From Bacillus sp. V3B (GTDB lineage Bacteria; Bacillota; Bacilli; Bacillales; Cytobacillaceae), in the NCBI RefSeq assembly GCF_024494465.1, contig NZ_JAETXM010000004.1:186001-250000 (forward strand): a stretch of 64,000 bases of DNA. Direction: 5' to 3'. This document shows, piece by piece, positions 34,381 through 41,925 of this stretch. The translations under genes and the position numbers were made by a program. The notes below the pieces were generated by a model. It searched no databases. It saw only the letters and a program-made list of their open reading frames with translations, and had not been told where the DNA came from. Every line of letters starts with the position of its first letter. The stretch's first letter is position 1.

Positions 34381-35196
34381 ATGGACAACTCTAAGTATAT
34401 TGACGTTAATGGAATTTCAACACACTACCATGAAAGTGGGCAAGGTGAGCCTGTTCTATTAATCCATGGATCAGGTCCAGGAGTGACAGCTTGGGCAAAT
34501 TGGAGATTAGTTATCCCAAAGCTATCGGAACACTTCCATGTATTTGCTCCTGATATTGTCGGCTTTGGATATACAGAAAGACCGGATAATATTGAATATG
34601 GTGTTGAAACATGGACGAATCATTTAATTCGTTTTATCGAAACAATCGGTGAAAAGCGAGTCCATATTATTGGCAACTCGCTTGGAGGAGCATTAGCCTT
34701 GCAAATTGCCAATAAAAGACCGGATTTAGTCGAGAAAATAGTCCTAATGGGAGCAGCTGGTCTGCCGTTTACACTTACTTATGGTTTAGATAAAGTATGG
34801 GGATATGAGCCAAGTGTAGAAAATATGAAGCGACTATTAGGTATTTTCGCCTACGATCAAGAGTTTGCTACAGATGAATTAGCACAGTTGCGTTATGAAG
34901 CGAGTATTCAACCGGGATTACAAGAGGCTTTCTCAAAAATGTTTGCGGAACCACGTCAAGAAAAGTTGAATCAGCTAGCATTACCAGAGGAACAAATTAG
35001 AAAAATTAATCATCCAGTATTAATGGTTCATGGTCGGGATGATATTGTGATTCCTTATAAGGAAACAAGCTTAAGACTGCTAGAACTGTTGTCAAATTCA
35101 GAGCTTCATCTTTTTTCAAAATGTGGTCACTGGACTCAAATAGAGAAAAAAGATGAATTTGCCCAGCTTTGTGAGAATTTCTTTCACCGGAACTAA
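34381..35196 (+). CDS. dmpD: 2-hydroxymuconate semialdehyde hydrolase-like alpha/beta hydrolase, DmpD-like
   Basis: ATG 34381 follows GATGAGGAGGGTAATA; an ATG at 34366 overlaps that site and is rejected. The 271-residue alpha/beta hydrolase has LIHGSGPGVTAWANW, nucleophile Ser100 in GNSLGGALAL, the acid in HGRDDIVIP and the His in KCGHWTQIEKK. These are characteristic of meta-cleavage product hydrolases (XylF, DmpD, TodF). It would cleave 2-hydroxymuconic semialdehyde to 2-hydroxypentadienoate and formate. It lies about 140 bases after the hydroxylase reductase, same strand. Confidence 0.85.
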   Translation: MDNSKYIDVNGISTHYHESGQGEPVLLIHGSGPGVTAWANWRLVIPKLSEHFHVFAPDIVGFGYTERPDNIEYGVETWTNHLIRFIETIGEKRVHIIGNSLGGALALQIANKRPDLVEKIVLMGAAGLPFTLTYGLDKVWGYEPSVENMKRLLGIFAYDQEFATDELAQLRYEASIQPGLQEAFSKMFAEPRQEKLNQLALPEEQIRKINHPVLMVHGRDDIVIPYKETSLRLLELLSNSELHLFSKCGHWTQIEKKDEFAQLCENFFHRN

Positions 35197-35313
35197 CTTA
35201 CGATAACTTATATCGATTCTAGGAAGAAGAATCTAATTTAAAGATTAGATGAATACAAAGAAGATGAATCTATAAGTCTGCATAAAAATAATAAATAACG
35301 AGGGGGAAAAATA

Positions 35314-36228
35314 ATGGCTAGAATTATGCGTATGGGAAGAGTAGAATTAAAAGTTTTAGATTTAGAGAAATCAGTCGATTATTATACAAATGTGATTGGT
35401 TTGGAAGAAACAGGAAGAATGGGAGATAGTGTCTACTTAAAAGCATGGGATGAATATGATCATCATAGTTTGATTTTAACAAAATCGAATAGTGCCGGAA
35501 TCGTGCATATGGCCTTTAAAGTAGAAAGCCTAGATGATCTTGCTTATTACGAAAAAAAAGTTGAAGAATTTGGCTGTACAACGACTCGTATTACGAGTGG
35601 TACAAGGTTAGGAGAAGGGGAAGCCGTTCATTTTGTTCTCCCAACAGGTCATCACTGTGAACTGTACTATGAAATTGAATTCTTAGGAAACGCTGTAGGA
35701 ACGATCAATCCACATCCATGGCCGCTTGGAGCAAAAGGGATTGCACCACATCGCCTTGATCACTGCTTATTAACAGGTGATGACTTAAAAACCGTTACAA
35801 GATTCTTTGTTGAAGCACTTAACTTTAGACAAAGTGAAAAAATTACGACGATTGATGGAGAAGATTTGCTAGGAAGCTTCTTGTTTACGGGCAATAAAGC
35901 GCATGACCTGGCTTTTGTTAAAGGTCCTGATGCAAAGCTTCACCATGCAGCCTTCCATGTTGAATCTCTTAACGATGTCTTTAAAGCAGCGGATCTGTTA
36001 TCGATGCATGAAGTTCCATTTGATGTTACACCGACACGACATGGAATCACAAGAGGACAAACGGTTTATTTCTTTGACCCATCTGGAAATCGTAATGAAG
36101 CCTTTGCAGGCGGTTATATGGCCTTCCCGGATATGCCGACGATTACTTGGACAGAAGACAAGATCGGACAGGGTATTTTCTATCATCGTAGAGAATTATC
36201 TGAGTCATTCATGAAAGCGTTAACTTAA
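35314..36228 (+). CDS. dmpB: Catechol 2,3-dioxygenase (extradiol, XylE/DmpB type)
   Basis: The 304-residue protein has ribosome binding site CGAGGGGGAAAAATA. Two vicinal-oxygen-chelate domains are present, and Fe(II) ligands are visible as His150 (RLDHCLL), His211 (KLHHAAFH) and Glu262 (NRNEAF). Further family motifs are SGNRNEAFAGGY, GPTRHG-like TPTRHGITRGQT and FYHRRELSESFM. Length equals XylE (307). It opens the ring of catechol next to the hydroxyls to give 2-hydroxymuconic semialdehyde, linking the phenol hydroxylase to the hydrolase. Confidence 0.95.
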   Translation: MARIMRMGRVELKVLDLEKSVDYYTNVIGLEETGRMGDSVYLKAWDEYDHHSLILTKSNSAGIVHMAFKVESLDDLAYYEKKVEEFGCTTTRITSGTRLGEGEAVHFVLPTGHHCELYYEIEFLGNAVGTINPHPWPLGAKGIAPHRLDHCLLTGDDLKTVTRFFVEALNFRQSEKITTIDGEDLLGSFLFTGNKAHDLAFVKGPDAKLHHAAFHVESLNDVFKAADLLSMHEVPFDVTPTRHGITRGQTVYFFDPSGNRNEAFAGGYMAFPDMPTITWTEDKIGQGIFYHRRELSESFMKALT

Positions 36229-36276
36229 TATAAAAAATGATAGGGAAATGATCTTTAAAAAATAGGAGGGATATCT

Positions 36277-36615
36277 ATGTATAAAGTGACACTTAAAGCA
36301 AGAGGGCAGCAGTTTGACTATTCTTGTCCGCCGAATGTGACACCATTACGGGCAGCTCGTGACCAGTTTATTCCGATTCCAACAGGATGTCAAAGAGGTG
36401 GATGCGGCGTGTGTAAAGTAAAGGTGCTGCATGGTGAATATGATCAAGAGTTAGTTCGTTCACATGATGCTTTGTCCGATGAAGAATTAGCGAATGATTA
36501 TGTATTGGCCTGTTGTATGACAGCAAAAAGTGATCTTGAAATCATCACAGTTGAAGATTATGAGAAACTAAAAAGTGATGAATCGAATTTAAAAAGTATT
36601 GCTGAAGCGAAATAG
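36277..36615 (+). CDS. dmpQ: Plant-type ferredoxin, XylT/DmpQ-like
   Basis: The 112-residue protein has ribosome binding site ATAGGAGGGATATCT. The 2Fe-2S ligands are CQRGGCGVC and a later LACCM. XylT and DmpQ ferredoxins reactivate catechol 2,3-dioxygenase by re-reducing its oxidised iron. Its place directly after the dioxygenase gene supports that role. Confidence 0.9.
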   Translation: MYKVTLKARGQQFDYSCPPNVTPLRAARDQFIPIPTGCQRGGCGVCKVKVLHGEYDQELVRSHDALSDEELANDYVLACCMTAKSDLEIITVEDYEKLKSDESNLKSIAEAK

Positions 36616-37000
36616 TCATTTATGAGAATTTTGACTATGACTCTAACATTCTCTTGAAAATTTTTATAAATATCTAAATATTAAAAATAATATACTGTAT
36701 GATCAAGATATTTTCAATGCAATTCGCCTAAAGAATGAACTAAACATATTATGAGTAGGATGGAATATAAGAACTTATTATTTTGTATATAATATATTCT
36801 AAAATAATTTATATGAAATATTCAGAATTTATTGTATAATAAAGTAGATAGATATCAAATAGAGACGATTAACTCGAAATAGTAAAAATGTACAAATCTG
36901 ATACCTAATTTAAAGTATAGTAAATTTCTAATAGGGTAAACGTATCTTAATCGTTGATCGTTCTATTTCTAATAAGTTCATTCCTTGGGCGGTGAAAGCA
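36616..37000. other. AT-rich gap before the regulator gene
   Basis: About 385 bases without a gene. A TATAAT (36835-36840) lacks a good -35. Near-inverted ACGATTAA (about 36864) and TTAATCGT (about 36948) could be regulator sites. No clear terminator of the catabolic operon was seen. Confidence 0.4.
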
Positions 37001-38866
37001 TTGAAATATGGAGAGATAAACACAGATAATGACAAGGTTAGTTCCGAACCAATGATTAAGATTCCAAGTTCTGCATTTGGAACACTTCGAAGGGAACTGA
37101 TTAATACATTAGGAATCGAACGGGCAAAAGGCTTTCTTCTACGCTATGGTTGGGATTGTGGAGTAACCGATAGTTTGCAAATAAAGGAAATGAAGTGGGA
37201 GAGTGAAAAAGACCTTTTGTTGGCTGGAACTAAAATGCATACATCAAATGGTCATGTACAAGTAGAGCCGACTGTATGTGAATGCGATTTTGAACAAGGA
37301 ACATTACATTTTGAAGGAGATTGGAAAAATTCCCATGAAGCAAAGCAACATATAAGGCTTTTTGGGAATAGTGATGATCCTGTTTGTCATTCATTAGTAG
37401 GTTATGCAAGTGGCTATCTATCTACTATAATGGGAAAAAAAGTGATTGCTAGAGAAACACAGTGTATAGCAATGGGGGATGAACATTGTCATTGGATTTG
37501 TAAGACTGCTGAGGAATGGAATGGAGATCCTTATATTGAGAAAGAGCGTCATTTTTATGAAGCAGATCGAATTAGTGATGAGCTGGAAGAAACATACGAG
37601 AAGCTAAGAATCGAAAGAGATAGTCTAAGTAAAACATATGATGTTCATCTAAAATTATTTAAAGAAATCATTTATGAAACCGGTTTACAATCGATGGTTA
37701 ATGTATTGTATGAAGCAATGAAAACACCTGTTATTATCGAAACCCTTAACTGTGAGGCACGTGCAGTTGGAGGAATATCCATGCAAGAGGCAAAGAGATA
37801 TTCAAATGAATTCAAAGAATGGTTAGCACATCAACAATATAAGAAAGGAAATGAAAAGAAAGAGATTAATCAAACATTATTTCTTAATATCTCACCTGGG
37901 CATACGCGAGTCATTGCTCCTATTTATTTTCGCCAAAATATCCATGGATATTGTTCATTTCTCACTGAGGAACATACGGTTAATGAAGCTGACAAGATGG
38001 TCTTAGGACAGGTTGCGCTAGCTTGTTCTCTACATCTATTGAATGAGAGAACTCGTTTTAATACAGAACAGCGTATAAGAGGAAGCTTCCTAGAAGATAT
38101 TTTAAGTAAACGTATCACGATGGCTGAAATTGTTAATCGTGCACATTATACCGATTTTGAATTAAATGGCCCTTATTTTATGGTTGCGATTAATCGGCAG
38201 TTTGAGGAGCCATCCATTAAAGAAGAAATTGAATTTAACGATCAATTTATGAATGATCTTTCGAAATTCATCAAAACAAAACAAGTAAATGGGTTATTAG
38301 GTCAAAAATCGGGGAATGTTATTATTTTATTTTCTGAATCTACGATATCGAAAAATCATTTGAAAAAGGAAAGCTTTTGTAGGCAAGTACTTGACTATTG
38401 TACTACACAGTATCCTAAGTTTTTGTTTGAAATGGGAATTAGTTCAAGTTCTACTTCTATTGAGCAAGCTTCCAATTTATATGATGAAAGTGTAGCCTCC
38501 CTGAAAGTAACTAATTGCCACCAAAATCTTGTCTTTTTCGATTCATTAGGTATCGTGGGGATGCTACTTCAAACAAAAAATATAGAGTCGATTGAAAACT
38601 TTGCGAATAAAATATTAGGTAGTTTAGTAGAAGAAGATCAAGCTAAAAACATGGAATTAACGAAAACACTTTATCATTATTTAGAAAACGGTTCCAATGT
38701 CCATCAAACAGCTCGAGCTATGAGCTTTTCCATTAGTGGATTAAGATATCGACTGAGCCGCTTAAATGAAATACTGCAATTAGATATGAGTAAAGCGTAC
38801 ACTAGACATGAAATCTATTTAGCTCTTCAGTCGTTAATGGTTTTGGGAAAATTAGAGATTGATTAA
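37001..38866 (+). CDS. Aromatic-sensing regulator: XylR-N/V4R sensor with PucR-type HTH output
   Basis: I favour TTG 37001 (GGCGGTGA 5 bases upstream) over GTG 36992, giving 621 residues. Residues about 15-195 form the activator N-domain and V4R domain of DmpR/XylR/PoxR, with RELINTLGIERAKGFLLRYGWDCG and the zinc site CHSLVGYASGYLSTIMG plus ARETQC...GDEHCHW. A coiled linker (ELEETYEKLRIERDSL) and a GAF-like middle follow. The C-terminus is a PucR/CdaR HTH (LYHYLENGSNVHQTARAMSFSISG, YRLSRLNEIL) in place of the sigma-54 AAA+ domain of DmpR. It probably senses phenol and activates the adjacent operon. Confidence 0.88.
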   Translation: MKYGEINTDNDKVSSEPMIKIPSSAFGTLRRELINTLGIERAKGFLLRYGWDCGVTDSLQIKEMKWESEKDLLLAGTKMHTSNGHVQVEPTVCECDFEQGTLHFEGDWKNSHEAKQHIRLFGNSDDPVCHSLVGYASGYLSTIMGKKVIARETQCIAMGDEHCHWICKTAEEWNGDPYIEKERHFYEADRISDELEETYEKLRIERDSLSKTYDVHLKLFKEIIYETGLQSMVNVLYEAMKTPVIIETLNCEARAVGGISMQEAKRYSNEFKEWLAHQQYKKGNEKKEINQTLFLNISPGHTRVIAPIYFRQNIHGYCSFLTEEHTVNEADKMVLGQVALACSLHLLNERTRFNTEQRIRGSFLEDILSKRITMAEIVNRAHYTDFELNGPYFMVAINRQFEEPSIKEEIEFNDQFMNDLSKFIKTKQVNGLLGQKSGNVIILFSESTISKNHLKKESFCRQVLDYCTTQYPKFLFEMGISSSSTSIEQASNLYDESVASLKVTNCHQNLVFFDSLGIVGMLLQTKNIESIENFANKILGSLVEEDQAKNMELTKTLYHYLENGSNVHQTARAMSFSISGLRYRLSRLNEILQLDMSKAYTRHEIYLALQSLMVLGKLEID

Positions 38867-38952
38867 ATTAAAAACCTAGACTGAAATGTATAGGATGAAA
38901 AGCGACACACGATAGTGTGTTGAAAGTAATGACGAAAATGGGGGGATTTTCG

Positions 38953-39225
38953 ATGGTTATGGTTTGTCAAGAACATGTCACAAGAGGGTTACACATATTA
39001 CCTGCTCCACATGTGAAAGAAATATCGAAGAGTTCAAAAAAATGCTGTTCTTTTTGTAACCATGAAGCAAAATATGAATTGTTTATTTTGAATAGTTCGA
39101 CCCAATTTACTTTTTTAAAAGAGAATCAACAAAAAGCGGAAATGGATAATGAATTATTGACTACCCCTGTTAGTCTCAAGGTTACGGATGAGATAAGCAA
39201 AAACTTAGATCGTGTCCTTGTTTAA
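38953..39225 (+). CDS. CxxH/CxxC-type small protein
   Basis: The best start is ATG 38953, behind AATGGGGGGATTTTCG, giving 90 residues. It begins MVMVCQEHVTRGLHI and has CCSFCNHEAKYELFIL further on, the CxxH...CxxC layout of a small Bacillus family that probably binds one metal. The C-terminal 35 residues are an extra polar tail (TTPVSLKVTDEISKNLDRVLV) not typical of the family. Terminator follows. Function unknown. Confidence 0.65.
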   Translation: MVMVCQEHVTRGLHILPAPHVKEISKSSKKCCSFCNHEAKYELFILNSSTQFTFLKENQQKAEMDNELLTTPVSLKVTDEISKNLDRVLV

Positions 39226-39242
39226 ATATTAATAAGAAAAGG

Positions 39243-39270
39243 AAAACAGCACATGTTAGCTGTGCTGTTT
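39243..39270. terminator. Bidirectional terminator
   Basis: Stem aaaacagcaca/tgtgctgttt between convergent genes. Confidence 0.8.
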
Positions 39271-39272
39271 CG

Positions 39273-39785
39273 TTATGAACCAAAAATCATTTGAAAAAAG
39301 TTTTTCTTTTTTCGAGATGATTTTTTTTCTTTGTTTATATTCAGTTCATCTGTTATGGCTATTTCTGATTCTTTTTTCAATAATACTTCCATTTGTGATA
39401 TCCTTTCATTCAATAAGGCAATCTGCTTTTGGAGTTCTTCCATTTCATGACGATGCTGTAATAATTGATAAGATACGACTGAATCAGCTTTTTGATTGAG
39501 ACTTGTTTCAATACGGTGGATCTTATCTGCTAGTTCATCAACATTCGTTTCTGTGTGAAAATTCTTTACGGTTCCAGTTCGTTTGTTCTTAGCTAAAGTG
39601 ATGTCTTGTAAAAGGATACCCTCATGTAATTGAGTTTTGACTTGTTTTAATAACTCTATATCTTCTTCTGAAAAAACAAAATGACCTAGCTCATTTCTCT
39701 CCATCTCTAGATTCAATTGTTTTACCCATCTTTGTACGGTACTTGTAGAGATCCCTAGTAATTCAGCAACAGATCTTGTATTCAA
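39273..39785 (-). CDS. racA: Chromosome-anchoring protein RacA
   Basis: The 170-residue protein begins with a MerR-like winged helix (MNTRSVAELLGISTSTVQRWVKQLN, ERNELGHFVFSEEDIELLK), as in B. subtilis RacA. A central coiled coil follows (DELADKIHRIETSLNQKA, ELQKQIALLNERISQMEVLL), then a basic, hydrophobic end (SRKKKNFFQMIFGS) that may reach the membrane or DivIVA. RacA condenses the chromosome and ties the origin region to the cell pole at the start of sporulation. Ribosome binding site GGGAGGGG. Confidence 0.9.
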   Translation of the reverse strand: MNTRSVAELLGISTSTVQRWVKQLNLEMERNELGHFVFSEEDIELLKQVKTQLHEGILLQDITLAKNKRTGTVKNFHTETNVDELADKIHRIETSLNQKADSVVSYQLLQHRHEMEELQKQIALLNERISQMEVLLKKESEIAITDELNINKEKKSSRKKKNFFQMIFGS

Positions 39786-40026
39786 TCAAAATCCCCTCCC
39801 TAAATATATATGTTCTCCTTTATTTTAGAGATTCCTTCCTAAGTGACAAAACAAGAGGGAATTCTTCAATAAAAGTAAAGGTATATCCATTTTGGCGAAG
39901 GTCCATTAGGGCTTTATAAGTAGTCTAACATAAGATTGAAGAGTGGGGTGGAAAGCGTTCTTTTGAAAAAAATTTAACATAGGATATAAGAGTGTACTTA
40001 AAAGTTTACTTTTAAGGAGAGGTTTT

Positions 40027-40833
40027 ATGATACAGGATTTGGCTTTTGCCATTAGAAATAAAAATGTAATCCTTTTTGTTGGATCTGGTGTCCCGAAAAA
40101 TTTGGGACTTCCTGTTTATTCTGAATTAATCAATCAAATGGCTGATCATCTTGGCTATGACATAGAGCAATTCAAATCATGGGGAAACGGTGACTTTCTC
40201 ATTATGGCTGAATATTATTTTAATCAGAAAGGTACTTTAGGAGCTTTGAGAAGCTGGATGGATAGGATGTGGCATCATACAGATATTGATATAGGAAAAT
40301 CAGAAATTTATAAACTCATTATAGATTTGGATTTCCCAGTTATTTATACGACTAATTTTGATCGTTGGCTTGAGTATGCGCATGATTATTATAAAAAGGA
40401 CTATATCAAGATTACAAATGTCGCCGATATTGCGAGAATTAAAATGAATAAAACGCAGATTATTAAATTTCATGGTGACTTTGATGATGATTCATCCCTT
40501 GTTTTAACAGAATCAGGTTTTTTTAAAAGGCTTGATTTTGAATCACCACTAGATATTAAATTGCGCTCCGACTCTTTAGAAAAGTCAATTTTATTTATCG
40601 GGTATAGTTTGTCAGATATCAATATCCGCTATATGTTATATAAATTGCACAAACAATGGAATGAATCAAATTATGAGCATATACGTCCAAAGTCTTATAT
40701 CTTTTTAGTTGAACCTAATCCGATTAAAGAAAGTTTATTAAAAGAAAGAGGAATAATTCCAATTGTAGGTACAAATGAGGACCCAGGAACTGCCTTAACC
40801 AACTTTCTCAAAAGTATAAAAGATAGAATGTAA
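40027..40833 (+). CDS. Stand-alone SIR2-domain protein
   Basis: The 268-residue protein has ribosome binding site TTTAAGGAGAGG. The NAD-binding SIR2 fold is seen in VILFVGSGVPKNLGLPVYSELI, VIYTTNFDRWLEYA, KFHGDFDDDSSLVLTESGF (candidate catalytic His) and ILFIGYSLSDINIRYMLYKL. The group is SIR2_2-like rather than the deacylase sirtuins. Related domains are NAD-depleting effectors in anti-phage systems, but no partner (Argonaute, HerA, TIR or STAND protein) is encoded next to it. It may act alone or be a housekeeping NAD enzyme. Confidence 0.85.
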   Translation: MIQDLAFAIRNKNVILFVGSGVPKNLGLPVYSELINQMADHLGYDIEQFKSWGNGDFLIMAEYYFNQKGTLGALRSWMDRMWHHTDIDIGKSEIYKLIIDLDFPVIYTTNFDRWLEYAHDYYKKDYIKITNVADIARIKMNKTQIIKFHGDFDDDSSLVLTESGFFKRLDFESPLDIKLRSDSLEKSILFIGYSLSDINIRYMLYKLHKQWNESNYEHIRPKSYIFLVEPNPIKESLLKERGIIPIVGTNEDPGTALTNFLKSIKDRM

Positions 40834-40949
40834 TATAAGGCTTGTTAGCTTTAAAAACATAAGCCATCATGTGAGAATCTTACTGATTTTTTCATCTTTA
40901 TTAATAAATTATTCTATAATAACTATAGAAATATTTATAGATAAAGTAA

Positions 40950-40980
40950 AATCCCCTTAATATTGATGTCAAAGGGGATT
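40950..40980 (-). terminator. Terminator of phasin-like gene
   Basis: Stem aatcccctt/aaggggatt just past the minus-strand gene; the tail on the minus strand is attttacttt, only moderately U-rich. Confidence 0.6.
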
Positions 40981-41003
40981 GTTTCATTTATCGAGTGTTG
41001 AGC

Positions 41004-41294
41004 TTAGTCTTGTTTGTTTTCTAATGCTTGAATTCTACGTTCTAATTCTTGAAATTCTTCTTTTGTGACAATATTTAAGCTATTCAACGCTTGATTTACT
41101 CGTGTTTTCACAATATCATCTATTTCCTGTCTAGCTTCTTCTCCTTTTTCTACCCATTGTTGAATCAGTTCTTTAGATTCATTTTTATTAATTTCTCCCT
41201 TTTGAACAAGCATTTCAACTCTTTTTTCAATCTGTTCTTTTGTTATAACTGCTGCACCTAATCCTAATGTGAAAATTTGTTTAAACAGATCCAT
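41004..41294 (-). CDS. Phasin-related protein (PhaF/poly(hydroxyalkanoate) granule type)
   Basis: The 96-residue, highly helical protein has ribosome binding site AAATGGAGGAATGAAAA. It begins DLFKQIFTLGLGAAVITKEQIEKRVEMLVQKGEI and ends TKEEFQELERRIQALENKQ. The heptad C-terminus and the GLGA-xxxT-KEQIEK start match the phasin-related family (PF05597 type), often annotated as polyhydroxyalkanoate granule or regulator proteins. No PHA genes are next to it, so its role stays open. Confidence 0.8.
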   Translation of the reverse strand: MDLFKQIFTLGLGAAVITKEQIEKRVEMLVQKGEINKNESKELIQQWVEKGEEARQEIDDIVKTRVNQALNSLNIVTKEEFQELERRIQALENKQD

Positions 41295-41925
41295 TTTTCA
41301 TTCCTCCATTTACTAAATATAAACTTCAGGGATATTAACTAACACAAGGGGAGGTACATTATTATTAAATCATACAGCTAGGCCCCACAGACTAGTTACC
41401 TTTATCATACACTATTTATCACAAATTTGCGTAGTTGACCTATGACAGAATATACACTTTATTCATACATATAATGATTATACGTATTTTTTCTCCCACC
41501 CTTAACGGGCAGTAAAACCCCCACTGATGGAAGTCTTCTTTATAAATTGTTATATCTGAAATATAAATAAAAATAGTGAACGGTTCCTACATCCCGATGA
41601 GGGAGTTGATTCTTCTAGATAGAGATTAATACATTTGTTAAAAATTTAACTTCATTCAGCAGAAGTCCTCCACTTCTGTAAGTGGGGGATGAATGCAAAA
41701 AGCTCTCTGATTCAGTGGGGGTTCAAACCCCGGCTGAATGAAGTTAAGCCTCCGGCGGATGCCTCGGATTTTTTAAAGGTCATTTATCGAGCGAGCTCGA
41801 TAAAAATCCGGGCGCAAATTCGGCGGGGCGAATTTGATATAAATAATTCTGGAATTTGTGATGATCATCACATTCAAATCTTTATAAATAGTGTACCTTT
41901 TTAAAAAGGAAAGGTGAATGTGACG
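41295..41925. other. Intergenic region containing repeat copy 2
   Basis: About 350 AT-rich bases without a gene precede the 194-bp repeat (41645-41838), and 87 bases follow it before the broken acetolactate synthase gene. A short frame inside the repeat (from 41689) is not considered real. Confidence 0.5.
41645..41838 (+). repeat. 194-bp folded repeat, copy 2 (IS605/IS1341 right-end or omega-RNA-like)
   Basis: Identical to 14132-14325 over 194 bases, same orientation, with unrelated flanks from the first outside base (left a instead of t, right a instead of t). Same hairpins as copy 1. If the 3' end marks an omega-RNA scaffold, the guide-like flank here begins ataaataattctgg, against tgtgaaggtaaaat in copy 1. 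No tnpA or tnpB is near. Confidence 0.65.
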
